Assembly (NCBI GenBank): GCA_025059775.1
Contig: JANXCW010000014.1
Coordinates: 1 to 54,658 of the forward strand
Source of the DNA: Armatimonadota bacterium
GTDB taxonomy: Bacteria; Sysuimicrobiota; Sysuimicrobiia; Sysuimicrobiales; Sysuimicrobiaceae
Direction: 5' to 3'
DNA length: 54,658 bases
In this document: positions 17,475 through 26,329 of the stretch, piece after piece
Numbering within the stretch: the stretch's first letter is position 1
How the letters are laid out: every line of letters begins with the position of its first letter
The notes under the pieces: generated by a model
The model's input: the letters and a program-made list of their open reading frames with translations, nothing else
What the model was told of the DNA's origin: nothing
Database searches by the model: none
Position numbers and translations under genes: made by a program

Positions 17475-17929
17475 CACTTCGCTGCTTTGAGTTCCTTGAT
17501 CACCGCATCCGTGAGGTCCGTCCCGCCGTACAGGACCACCGTCTTGCTGAGCACCACGGAGACCCCGCTCGCCCGCGCTACCTTCTCCACGGCCGTCCGG
17601 ATGTCCCGGTCCAGGCTCGCCAGCAGCTCCGCCTGCTTGCGCAGGATCTGCTCCTGAGCCTCCCGCAGGATGCGCTGCTGCTCCACCGCGGGCTTCCCCT
17701 GGGCCTGCCTGCGGGCCTCCGTCATCTTCGCCCGCGCGAACTGGTTCAGGGCCTCCTCCGCAGAGGCCTTGCGGGGGTGCGCATCCAGGGCCCGCTGCAT
17801 GTCCACATACCCGATGACCACGTTTTGGCTGAACCCTACGGCCCCTGAGGTGCTGACCCCCCACGCCACGCCCGCCAGGGCCGCCACCGCTACCACCGCG
17901 ATCAACAGGATTCGCGTCCTACGTTCCAT
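17474..17929 (-). CDS. OmpH/Skp-family periplasmic chaperone (first of three)
   Basis: A 151-residue protein of typical Skp length. An N-terminal hydrophobic segment (ILLIAVVAVAALAGVAWG) acts as a signal or anchor. Then come the OmpH strand VVIGYVDMQRALDAHPRK, a coiled coil around 60-110 and the ending GVSVVLSKTVVLYGGTDLTDAVIKEL. Unlike its two neighbours it has no lipobox, so it is either secreted or anchored by the hydrophobic segment. It lies 67 bases after bamA, the natural partner in outer-membrane protein assembly. Confidence 0.87.
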   Translation of the reverse strand: MERRTRILLIAVVAVAALAGVAWGVSTSGAVGFSQNVVIGYVDMQRALDAHPRKASAEEALNQFARAKMTEARRQAQGKPAVEQQRILREAQEQILRKQAELLASLDRDIRTAVEKVARASGVSVVLSKTVVLYGGTDLTDAVIKELKAAK

Positions 17930-17996
17930 CGTCTCCTCCCGGGTTCACTTTGAGAAAAACCCTCCGCATGGTACCACACGGGCTCCGGGCACACCC

Positions 17997-19766
17997 CTAG
18001 AAGGGATTGCCGAACTGGAGCCACGTCTGCGTCTGCCCCCCCGGCCCGATGGCGTAGTCGATCCGGATGGGCCCCAACGGCGACTGCACCAGCACCCCTG
18101 CCCCGTACGAGACCTGCAGCTGTTCCACCAGTCCGAATCCAGAGGCGGCCACGCCTCCCGCGTCCACGAAAACCGCCAGGGTCACGGACTCCAGTCCGGG
18201 CGCGAAAACCCGGAGGGGCAGCCGGTACTCCAGGCTCGCCAGGGTCATGCTCTGCCCCCGCAGGGCACCGATGGCCAACCCGCGGACGCTCTGGGGACCG
18301 CCCACCCAGTACTGCTCCTGGAGCGGCAGATCTCCCGCGGAAACCCCGGCGCGGAAGCGGCCCACAAGGGTTCCCTGCCACAGGGGGACGTAGTGTACGT
18401 ACTCCGCAAGGAGCTTCCCGAACTCGAAGTCTCCCCCCAACAGCCGTGTGCCGTAGTCCAGAGAGGCGAAGGCGTTCTGCCCCCGGGTGGCGGCGAAGGG
18501 ATGGTCCCGGGTATCATAGCTGGCCTCCATCCGGAAGGCGTGCACGAGACCTCGGGAGAACTGAATCTCCGAGCCATCCCCCTCCAGAACGACAAAGTCC
18601 CCGCGTTCGGTCCGAAGTCCCAGGGAGAGGCTCAGGGCACCCGTGAGCCGCCGGCTGAGGGACACGCTCCCACCCTCCAGCAGCTGGAGGTACTTCACCC
18701 CAAGGGTGCGGTCATCGAAGAGCTGCGCGGTGTCGTGCAGCTCCAGGGAGAGGGATTGTCCCGACATTCCAAACCAGGGATCGCGGTAACGGATGAGGAG
18801 ATTCTCCGTGGGGATCCCGGACAGCAGGCTCGCCTCCCCTCCCGTGAGGGAGGTGAGGTTGCGCTCGTAGCTGAGGGCCACGGAGCGCCCCATGCCGTGA
18901 AGGTTGCGCTCCGTATACTGGATCCGACCCAGAAAGCCTGCCTGTGGGCTGTAGCCCAACCCTCCCCCCACTTCCCGGCTCGGCCGCTCCTCCACCTCGA
19001 TCACCAGCACCACCTTGTCCGGATCGGATCCCGGTTGAGGGTTGGCCCGGACGTTCTCAAACAACCCCGTGGCAAACACCTCCTGCAGGTCCTGCTGGAT
19101 CCGCGGGAGGTGAAAGAGCTCGTTTTCCCGTACCCGGAGGGCCCGCTGGATCACCACGGGCCGGGTGCGCCGGAGCCCCCGGATCTCGATACGCTCCACG
19201 CGCCCCTCCCGAATCTCCACCCGCAGCACCCCCTCCCGGAACTCCACGTCCGCCACCCGCACCAGGGGGTAGCCGCGGTCCTGGTAAAGCTTCTCCACGT
19301 TGCGGGCCCCCGTTCGCAGATCCACGGTGTTGAGGACCCTCCCCTCCTGTACCCCCAGAGCCTCCCGGATCTCCTCCGTGGGAATCACGGTGTTCCCCGT
19401 AACCTCCACCCGCTGCACCACAGGATTCTCCACCACGAGGAACACCACCACCACTCCTTCCGGAACCGGCTGGATCCGCACCAGAACGTCCGCAAACCAC
19501 CCACTTCCGAGGATCTGCTCCACGTCCTGCCGGATTCGGTCCCGGTCCAGCAGATCCCCCGCCCGGGAACCGATGCGGCCGAACACCACCTCCGGCGGGA
19601 TCGTCTGGAGTCCATCCACCTGGATGTCCACGATGCGCTGTGGCCCCTCGGGTGTGGGACCCGGGCTTGGAGCAGGTGCAGGGACCTGCGCGCCCGACCA
19701 CGGATTCAGGGCCAGCGTCGCCACGAAGACCGCGAGGAGCGGGGCACTACGTACGGGGAACGGCAC
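17997..19766 (-). CDS. bamA: Outer-membrane protein assembly factor BamA
   Basis: A 589-residue Omp85 protein. After a signal peptide and a short Pro-rich linker come three POTRA repeats (about residues 45-270; units begin IVDIQVDGLQTIPPEVV, VQRVEVTGNTVIPTEEI and VERIEIRGLRRTRPVVI). Escherichia coli BamA has five. The 16-stranded barrel follows, with the lid-loop motif SVRGLAIGALRG in place of the usual V-R-G-F/Y, and ends in Phe (LQFGNPF), the standard outer-membrane targeting residue. The start is GTG at 19766 with AGGAGGG about 9 nt upstream. An earlier in-frame start at 19829 adds a non-signal extension reaching the tamB stop and is less likely. Confidence 0.93.
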   Translation of the reverse strand: MPFPVRSAPLLAVFVATLALNPWSGAQVPAPAPSPGPTPEGPQRIVDIQVDGLQTIPPEVVFGRIGSRAGDLLDRDRIRQDVEQILGSGWFADVLVRIQPVPEGVVVVFLVVENPVVQRVEVTGNTVIPTEEIREALGVQEGRVLNTVDLRTGARNVEKLYQDRGYPLVRVADVEFREGVLRVEIREGRVERIEIRGLRRTRPVVIQRALRVRENELFHLPRIQQDLQEVFATGLFENVRANPQPGSDPDKVVLVIEVEERPSREVGGGLGYSPQAGFLGRIQYTERNLHGMGRSVALSYERNLTSLTGGEASLLSGIPTENLLIRYRDPWFGMSGQSLSLELHDTAQLFDDRTLGVKYLQLLEGGSVSLSRRLTGALSLSLGLRTERGDFVVLEGDGSEIQFSRGLVHAFRMEASYDTRDHPFAATRGQNAFASLDYGTRLLGGDFEFGKLLAEYVHYVPLWQGTLVGRFRAGVSAGDLPLQEQYWVGGPQSVRGLAIGALRGQSMTLASLEYRLPLRVFAPGLESVTLAVFVDAGGVAASGFGLVEQLQVSYGAGVLVQSPLGPIRIDYAIGPGGQTQTWLQFGNPF

Positions 19767-19822
19767 CCTGTGCCCTCCTGTCCAGGGATCTGATACGTCT
19801 TTCCGGGTCCCACTGTTCGAAC

Positions 19823-22800
19823 CTACCACAGGAACCGACTCCGGAGGAACACAAGGCAGAAGTTCCGGGTGTCGTACGTAAGGGTGAGGGCCAGGCTGGG
19901 GGTGAACCGGTACTCCAGGGACCAGAGGAACTGGAGGGGATCCGTGAAGGTGGTGGTGAGGGCCAGGTACAGGTTCTGCAGGAGAAGCCCACCCACCCGG
20001 AGCCGCAGGGGACGCTCGAAGTCGTACTCGATGCGCAGTTCCTCCAACCCCAGGGCCCGGCGCACCCGGGCCGCGAACTCGCCCAGCACCAGGCGGCTCA
20101 GCTGCTGCCGCAGAAGCCCCTCCACATCCCCCCGGACCGCGGACGGAAGGCCGACTTCCCCGGCCAGGAGTGCTCCGAGCTGCTCGGGAGGAAGCGGGGG
20201 GTCGCTCGCCAGTCGGACCTGCAGATCTCCCGGGGGGCCCTCGATGTTCGCGAACACCGTGACATCCCCGACCTCCGTCCGGGCACGGGCGGAGAGCAGG
20301 GGCGTGGCCCCCCGGAAGCGCTGGAACTGGGCGGAGGCGGACTCCAGGCGGAAGGTGCGACCGAGGGCGGTGAAATCCCCATCCCTTCCCGTCACCGTGC
20401 CCTCCAGCTCCGGCCGAGCAGGGCTGCCCGTGAGGCGCAGCTGTCCCGAAACCCCAAGCCGGACCGGCCCCGCCACCGCGAGAAGGTTGTCCCCGGCCAC
20501 GAGATCCAACTCCCAGTGCAGGGGAATGCGGTCAAAGCGCCCAGGAGCAACCCCGCCCCCCGTCTCCGCAAGGATCACCTCCCCGTCCCGCAAGGTCACG
20601 CGGCCGCGGAGCTGAGGCCGCAGTACAGGGCCGCTCAGCTGCAGCCGCGCGTCCACCAGACCCCGGTACAGCGGGGTCTGGAGCTGCGCCCCAGAAGCGG
20701 TGAGGGAGAGCTGAAGCCGGTCGGGGCGGAGCGCGCGGAAGGCAAGTTCCCCGTCTGCCTGCACCACCCCCGCGCCCAACCGCCCGTGCATCTGCTCCAA
20801 CCGGGCGACCTGTTCATCGAATCGGATACGCGCGGAGACCCCTTCCAGGGCAGGGCGGAGCCCGTGGAACCGCACCCTGCCACCTGTCACCTGGACTTCC
20901 CCTTCCCAACGGGGAAACTCCGCGGTCCCCGAGACCCGGAGGTGCGCGGTGAGGGCTCCGGAGGTCGCTTCGACCAGCTGCGGGAACCACAGACGCAGGA
21001 TGCCTAGATCCACCCGGTCCGTGCTCGCCTGCAGGGAAAGGGGCCGGGAGGGATCCAGCTGGAGGGTATCGCTCCGCAGGGGGAGGTTGCCGGTGGCGCG
21101 GGCCCGGTACCCACCTTCCTCCACCAGCACCTGCTCCAGTACGAGCACCCCCTCCCGGTAGTAGGCCTGCCCCAGGATCCGATCCACCCGTACCTCCGCC
21201 GTCCCTACCTCCCGGGCCTCGAGGGAGAGTCCGGCCATCGGCGCCTGCAGGGTTCCCGAAAGCTGCAGGGTGAAATTCAGGGTGCCCAGCAGGGGTGGGA
21301 TGCGGACTCCCGCGAGCGTCCGGAGGGCCTCCAGCTCCATTCCCTCCCCGCTGAGCTCCAGCTCCGTCTCGCCCGCGAGGTTGAAGGTCCCTCTGGCCCG
21401 GAATACACCCCTTCTGGGCTCAAGCTCCAGGGACCCGATGGTCACCGCCCGGCCCTGCAGCTGGAGTTCCCCCGTAGCCCTCTGGATGGGATATCCGCCG
21501 AGGTGACCACCCTCGAGGGCGAGGGCGAGGGTCGCCGTGAGGTTCTCCACGGGGCCCCGGAGCGTGAGCCGGCCCACGAGGTCACCGTCCGCGGCAAGGG
21601 GAATGCGGCTGAGGCGGAGGAGGGTACCGAGCCGACCGGACTCCGTCCGCAGCGCGAGGTCAACCTCCGGGATCGCTCCCAGACGAACCGTCCCCTCCAG
21701 GGTATACCGCTCGGTGCCCCGCACCCCCTCCAGGGTCTGCAGCACGAGTACACCCGGCTGCCACGAGATCCTCCCTCCCGCGGTATTGAACCGCACGCCG
21801 TTGAGGACGAGATCCTGGGATCGAACCGCCGCGGAAACCAGGGGCTGCCGCACCGTTCCCCGTACAGTCCCCTCAAGGTCCACGCTTCCCTGCACGGGGA
21901 GGTGCAACGCATCCAAATCCTCCAGCCGCAGCCCGCGCAGCGAAAACCCCAGCTGCACCCCCTCCGGTTCCACCCCTCCAGCGAGGCGCAGCTTTCCCCG
22001 CTCCAGATCCGCCTCCAGGTCCTCTATAGCCAACCGATTCCCTTCCCACCGGAGGTGCGCCCGGGCGGCCCGTACCCGCTCTCCAGCCATGAGGGCGTCC
22101 CGGAGGTGGAGCATGCCCTCGGCTCTAGGCTGTCGAGGGGCCCCAGAGACCTGCACTGCTCCCGAAACCACACCCGCCACCGGAACCTGGAGCCCTACCA
22201 ACCGACCGAGCCGGCCCACCTCCGCTCCCTCCGTCCGTACGAGGAGGTCGAGCCGCGGCTCCCTCTCCCAACCGATCTCCCCCTCCATCCGGTAAACGTC
22301 CGCGCCGTCCCGCACCAAGGCCTGATGCATCCGGAGTCTCCGTCGTGTGAGCACGAGCTCGCCCACTCCTTCCTGAAAGCGGACCGGACCCACCTCCCCC
22401 CGCTCCACCCGTACATGCCCCTCTACGTGGGGTTCCCTCGGGGTTCCCCGGATCCGGCCTGCGAAGTGCATCTCCCCCTCCACGGGGACCTGCAGGCCCA
22501 CCACGGTTCCGAAGCGGGCGAGCGGGGCGTTCCGGGTCACCGCGAAGAGGTCTAGAGCCCCCGCCGTGGACACCGTTCCCTGCACCCCCAGCCACGCCTG
22601 CCCGAAGGAGGCCGTGGCTGCCGCGATCCGGAGTTTCCCCTCGCCGTACCCGAAGGCCGCGAAGAGCCGGTCGAACGGGACGCCGAAGGCCCTCCCAGGT
22701 CCCCCCTGCAGTGCCGCCTGAACCCACACGTTCTCCGGATCCCCCGCTGCGAGGAGCACGCCCGCGGCACGGAACTGGACGGGGGCCGTGAGGCCTAGGG

Positions 22801-24142
22801 TCCGAACCACCTCCGTGGGAACGTCCCGGAAGGAAGCCGCCAGCACGAAGCGCCGGTCTGAGGGGTCCAGGAGGAAGTCCCCCCGCACACGCCCGCCAGA
22901 GAGGAGGGCCCGGAAGTCCGAGAAGGCCACAAGTCCGGACTCGTAGGCAAAGTCCGACGCTACGGAGCGCAGGGACTGCTCCGCCACCACGAGGGAGGAG
23001 GACCGGAAGTACCCGGTAAGGCGCGGGGCCCCTGGAGGCCCAGCCAGCCGTATCCGGCCGCTAAGTCGGCCCTGGACGGGGAACATGCCCGGTAACAGGC
23101 GCCGCAGGAGGTGGGTGTCCACCCCCGTGACCTGGATGTCCAGATCCAACGAGCCGCCGCCCGCGAGCAGTGCCTCGCCTCGCAGGGTGGCCGTCCCGCG
23201 GCCCAGCCGCACCCGGACTTCCTGTAGTTCCAGCCGGGACGGGGTAAAGCGGACCGGACCGGTGGCCACAACCCGGATGCCTTCGGGGAGGATGGAGAGG
23301 GTCACCCCCTGGAGCCTCAGGCTTCCGTCCCAGCCCGTTCGGCCAGGGCCAGGCCCGTAGAGCCGCACCGAACCGGAGACGTATCCTCCCTCCCATCGCA
23401 CCCTGGGATGGGGCACAAGATACGTCCCCCACGATCGCACCGGGACCCTCGCCACCCGCACCTGAAGGTCCAGGGCGCCCTCGTCCCCGCGGATCCAGCC
23501 GCTGGCCTCCACGGCCGCGGATTCCTGGGCGGTGGCCCGCCCGCGGAGCGTAAACCGCACAAGGGGGAAGTCCCGCAGGGAGAAATCGCCGGAAAGCTCC
23601 TCCAAGGAGGCCTGAAAGACGGGGTGCCGGGAGGCGTCCAGCAGGTGCACCCGCCCGTCCCGGATCACCACGGTGCCGGTGAAGGCCGGTTGCATCGGGC
23701 CCTCGGGAGGTGCCCTTTGGAGGAGCTCCCCGAGGTTCCACCGACCCTTCGGATCCCGCTCCAGCAGCAGGACCGGACCTTCCAGGAGGACACGGCGGAC
23801 GGCGGGGAGAACCAGACGTGGACCCCGCAGCAGACCCCGCAGAAGGGCCTCGGGGTCGAGTTCCACGGTGAGGCGACGGATGCGCAGAAGATCTCCGCCC
23901 CGTGGGGTGCGGTCTTGGGTAACCCGCACCCCCTCCGCCACTACCCCCCGCCATGGATCGCCGCGGAGGGACCGGATCTCCACCTCCCGCCCCAGAGCCT
24001 GCGTCAGGGTGCGTGCCACCGCATCCCGGACCGCGGCTTCCAGGATCCCGGCCCGCACGAGGTACACCACGGCCCCCAAGAGGCCCACAAGGGCCCCCGC
24101 CAGGAGGAACGCGGCCGCAAGAAGGACCCGCCGCATGCGCAC
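19823..24142 (-). CDS. tamB: TamB-like translocation/assembly protein
   Basis: A 1439-residue protein of AsmA/TamB type. One N-terminal membrane anchor (about 5-30) is followed by LTQALGREVEIRSLRGDPW, typical of the family start. A very long chain of short amphipathic beta strands forms the lipid-conducting groove. The conserved C-terminal DUF490 region contains RARTEVGDVTVFANIEGPPG, LGALLAGEVGLP and a terminal barrel-like segment ending RSRFLW. TamB bridges the inner and outer membranes and moves phospholipid or assists barrel assembly. No TamA is in the window, so the neighbouring BamA may be its outer-membrane partner. The start is GTG at 24142; ATG at 24136 is also possible. Confidence 0.9.
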   Translation of the reverse strand: MRMRRVLLAAAFLLAGALVGLLGAVVYLVRAGILEAAVRDAVARTLTQALGREVEIRSLRGDPWRGVVAEGVRVTQDRTPRGGDLLRIRRLTVELDPEALLRGLLRGPRLVLPAVRRVLLEGPVLLLERDPKGRWNLGELLQRAPPEGPMQPAFTGTVVIRDGRVHLLDASRHPVFQASLEELSGDFSLRDFPLVRFTLRGRATAQESAAVEASGWIRGDEGALDLQVRVARVPVRSWGTYLVPHPRVRWEGGYVSGSVRLYGPGPGRTGWDGSLRLQGVTLSILPEGIRVVATGPVRFTPSRLELQEVRVRLGRGTATLRGEALLAGGGSLDLDIQVTGVDTHLLRRLLPGMFPVQGRLSGRIRLAGPPGAPRLTGYFRSSSLVVAEQSLRSVASDFAYESGLVAFSDFRALLSGGRVRGDFLLDPSDRRFVLAASFRDVPTEVVRTLGLTAPVQFRAAGVLLAAGDPENVWVQAALQGGPGRAFGVPFDRLFAAFGYGEGKLRIAAATASFGQAWLGVQGTVSTAGALDLFAVTRNAPLARFGTVVGLQVPVEGEMHFAGRIRGTPREPHVEGHVRVERGEVGPVRFQEGVGELVLTRRRLRMHQALVRDGADVYRMEGEIGWEREPRLDLLVRTEGAEVGRLGRLVGLQVPVAGVVSGAVQVSGAPRQPRAEGMLHLRDALMAGERVRAARAHLRWEGNRLAIEDLEADLERGKLRLAGGVEPEGVQLGFSLRGLRLEDLDALHLPVQGSVDLEGTVRGTVRQPLVSAAVRSQDLVLNGVRFNTAGGRISWQPGVLVLQTLEGVRGTERYTLEGTVRLGAIPEVDLALRTESGRLGTLLRLSRIPLAADGDLVGRLTLRGPVENLTATLALALEGGHLGGYPIQRATGELQLQGRAVTIGSLELEPRRGVFRARGTFNLAGETELELSGEGMELEALRTLAGVRIPPLLGTLNFTLQLSGTLQAPMAGLSLEAREVGTAEVRVDRILGQAYYREGVLVLEQVLVEEGGYRARATGNLPLRSDTLQLDPSRPLSLQASTDRVDLGILRLWFPQLVEATSGALTAHLRVSGTAEFPRWEGEVQVTGGRVRFHGLRPALEGVSARIRFDEQVARLEQMHGRLGAGVVQADGELAFRALRPDRLQLSLTASGAQLQTPLYRGLVDARLQLSGPVLRPQLRGRVTLRDGEVILAETGGGVAPGRFDRIPLHWELDLVAGDNLLAVAGPVRLGVSGQLRLTGSPARPELEGTVTGRDGDFTALGRTFRLESASAQFQRFRGATPLLSARARTEVGDVTVFANIEGPPGDLQVRLASDPPLPPEQLGALLAGEVGLPSAVRGDVEGLLRQQLSRLVLGEFAARVRRALGLEELRIEYDFERPLRLRVGGLLLQNLYLALTTTFTDPLQFLWSLEYRFTPSLALTLTYDTRNFCLVFLRSRFLW

Positions 24143-24161
24143 CCGCGGAGAACCCCCGCCC

Positions 24162-25937
24162 TCACTCCACCACGATGGGAATCACCACCTCGCCCCGCAC
24201 CACCCAGTCCGTGGGCAGAATCTCCCCGGCGAACGCATCGAAGTAGATGAAGCGCTTGGCAGGGTCGTCGGAGGGCGGGATCCCCGTGGGGATCAACTGG
24301 AGCAGCACATCTGTGTTGCGTCCGAACCGTTCGAAGAACTCCAGTTCCTGTTCCAGGCTGTCAAACCGCGTCGGCTGCGGTTCCCCCGCGACCCGGCTCA
24401 GCAGAAGGTTCGTGGGATCCACGGCCTCCCGGGAGCTGCCGGCGCTGCCGACCACGAGGAGGGCCGGACCCCGCGGGAAGTTCTGAGGGACCTGGATCTC
24501 CACCACCCGGGTCCACTGCTCCTCCTGGAAAGGCCGCAGGCGGAGGCGTACCCGGAGTTTCCCCCCCTGCGGAACCGTCCGGTGCTCCGCCTCCACCTCC
24601 ACCACAGAGGCGATGAGGGGCCGGCGGGTGAGGGTGACCTCCACCGAGAGGTCCACGGGCTCCAGAGGCGCGAACTCGTTGTGGAACAGGATGCGGGTCG
24701 CTTCCACCACGTCCAGCACGGCGGCGGCAGCCACGTCGCGGGCGCTGTAGACGCGGTTCGTGCGCTCCACGGGCCGTGGGAGCCCCCGGGCCCGGGCGGC
24801 GATTCGCACCTCCGCGGTGCCCCCTCCGGAGGCGTCCCACCCCCGCTCGATGGCGGAGAGCACCAAGCCGGGGATGAGGGCCTGCGCGAGATCCCGGCGG
24901 CGGACCATGTGGGTTCCCAGCTGCAGGCTGCGACCTCCGTCCCGATCCACCACCCGGACCACCACATTGAAAATCCGGGGAAGGCGCCCCAGCTCCCCGC
25001 CGATGCCGGCCGCCCGATCCCGGGTCACCGTGCCCACCACGTTCCCGAGATCTCCCTCTTTGAAGGACATCTCCAGGCTTCGCACCACCGTGTGGATGTA
25101 GGCGGTGGTGAGCATGTACGCGCTCTCTCCCGAGCCCAGCATCTGATGGCCCAGCCCGAGGAACCGTCTTCCGCGGCGGTACGTGAGGGTGCCGAAGGCC
25201 ACCAGGTTCACGTCTCCCCGGGCCAGGGCCACGCCCACCGCACTTCCGGGCACAAGCGGCGCTTCCGGGAACCGGCCGACTCCCCCGTAGCCCTGGACGG
25301 GGACCACGGGAAGAGGGCTCAGGGAGGCCCGGAGGAGGCGGAAGGCCCGATCGCCGAGCCCGGAGACCACGAGGGGGGTCACCACGGGCGCAAAGGCAGG
25401 GATCCCCATCCGTGCGGAAGCCGCCCGGCCGGAGGCCACATCCCGGGCCACGAGGATATGATCCACGGTGCGCCCCCCCAGCCGCAGCGGCCGATCCAAC
25501 CGCATAAGGCCGGGGTGATGCGCAGCTGGCCGTCCTGCCTCCAGGAGCTCCAGCATTCGCTCAATGGGCGTGAACAGCCCCAGGTTCCTATCGGGTCCCG
25601 CGAACACGTAGCTGTATGAGAGCGCGCCCGCAAGCCGACCCTGGAGGTACATGGGGCTCCCGCTCATCCCCGCCGCCACCCCACCCGCCTGCTCGATCAC
25701 GGGACCGTAGGCCCGGAAGAGCACGAGGCGTCCCGAAGGCCCCTCCGTGGTCCCGAGGACCTCGAAGGAGAACTCCTCCACCCGCGTGCCCCGGATCACC
25801 GTCCGACCCACCCCCCGCATCCCTGGCCGGATCTCCGCAAGCCGCATGAACGCCTCGGGCTCCGCGGCGTGGGCGGCCGGAAAGACGAGGCTTACGGCCA
25901 CCAGCACCCACCCACCTCGCTTCACCCACCCGAGCAT
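24162..25937 (-). CDS. SpoIVB peptidase S55-domain exported protein
   Basis: A 591-residue exported protein. The signal peptide ends at about AAHAAEP. Residues 30-110 match the S55 (SpoIVB-type) serine peptidase start: IRPGMRGVGRTVIRGTRVEEF, then FEVLGTTEG and the nucleophile block AGGVAAGMSGSPMYLQGRL (Ser92/Ser94). The segment FLGLGHQMLGSGES could supply the His. The second half (about 370-591) is beta-rich and unassigned. SpoIVB itself signals in sporulation, but this long PDZ-free form occurs in non-spore-forming diderms and is unlikely to do that here. Between tamB and the lipoyl-like gene, a processing or quality-control role in the envelope is plausible. The catalytic triad is not fully demonstrable by eye. 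Confidence 0.8.
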   Translation of the reverse strand: MLGWVKRGGWVLVAVSLVFPAAHAAEPEAFMRLAEIRPGMRGVGRTVIRGTRVEEFSFEVLGTTEGPSGRLVLFRAYGPVIEQAGGVAAGMSGSPMYLQGRLAGALSYSYVFAGPDRNLGLFTPIERMLELLEAGRPAAHHPGLMRLDRPLRLGGRTVDHILVARDVASGRAASARMGIPAFAPVVTPLVVSGLGDRAFRLLRASLSPLPVVPVQGYGGVGRFPEAPLVPGSAVGVALARGDVNLVAFGTLTYRRGRRFLGLGHQMLGSGESAYMLTTAYIHTVVRSLEMSFKEGDLGNVVGTVTRDRAAGIGGELGRLPRIFNVVVRVVDRDGGRSLQLGTHMVRRRDLAQALIPGLVLSAIERGWDASGGGTAEVRIAARARGLPRPVERTNRVYSARDVAAAAVLDVVEATRILFHNEFAPLEPVDLSVEVTLTRRPLIASVVEVEAEHRTVPQGGKLRVRLRLRPFQEEQWTRVVEIQVPQNFPRGPALLVVGSAGSSREAVDPTNLLLSRVAGEPQPTRFDSLEQELEFFERFGRNTDVLLQLIPTGIPPSDDPAKRFIYFDAFAGEILPTDWVVRGEVVIPIVVE

Positions 25938-26002
25938 CCGATCCCTCCCGGAGCACTTCTCCGATGCGGCTTCATGCTATCACAGGCCTGTCGGGGAGAA
26001 GG

Positions 26003-26317
26003 TCACCGCGGCGCCAGGCGTACCACGGGGTCACCGATCTGGATCCGCTGCCCCGGACGCACCAGGACCTCCACCACCTCCCCGTCCCGGGGCGCGCGCG
26101 CCGCCACCTCCCGGGGTTTCGTGCCGGTGCGGACGTACACCAGGGGATCTCCCTCCGTGACCCGATCCCCCACGGAAACCGTCTCCACCACCACGCCGCC
26201 GATGGTGGCTCGCACGAGATCCGGATCCGGGGAGGGAGCCGCGGCGGTCCACCGAACCCATCCCGGGATCCCGAAAAGCAACGCCCAAACCGTCGTGAAA
26301 ACCGCCACGCGCCGCAT
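26003..26317 (-). CDS. Small exported biotinyl/lipoyl-like (barrel-sandwich hybrid) protein
   Basis: A 104-residue protein with a signal peptide, then one barrel-sandwich hybrid domain. GGVVVETVSVGDRVTEGDPLVYV is followed by the mirror repeat DGEVVEVLVRPGQRIQIGDPVVRL. The turn that carries the modified lysine in biotin or lipoyl domains reads PRDGEV, with no Lys, so it is probably unmodified. Similar half-motifs occur in membrane-fusion proteins of efflux pumps, but the hairpin and adaptor parts are missing. It sits 12 nt after wecB. Function is unknown. Confidence 0.75.
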   Translation of the reverse strand: MRRVAVFTTVWALLFGIPGWVRWTAAAPSPDPDLVRATIGGVVVETVSVGDRVTEGDPLVYVRTGTKPREVAARAPRDGEVVEVLVRPGQRIQIGDPVVRLAPR

Positions 26318-26329
26318 GGCTCCCTTCCG

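Noticed and set aside
12766-24142. Many long open frames on the opposite strand and in other frames of the Lpx, OmpH and TamB genes
   Set aside because: They are high-GC shadow frames without ribosome sites or recognisable domains, fully overlapping well-supported genes.
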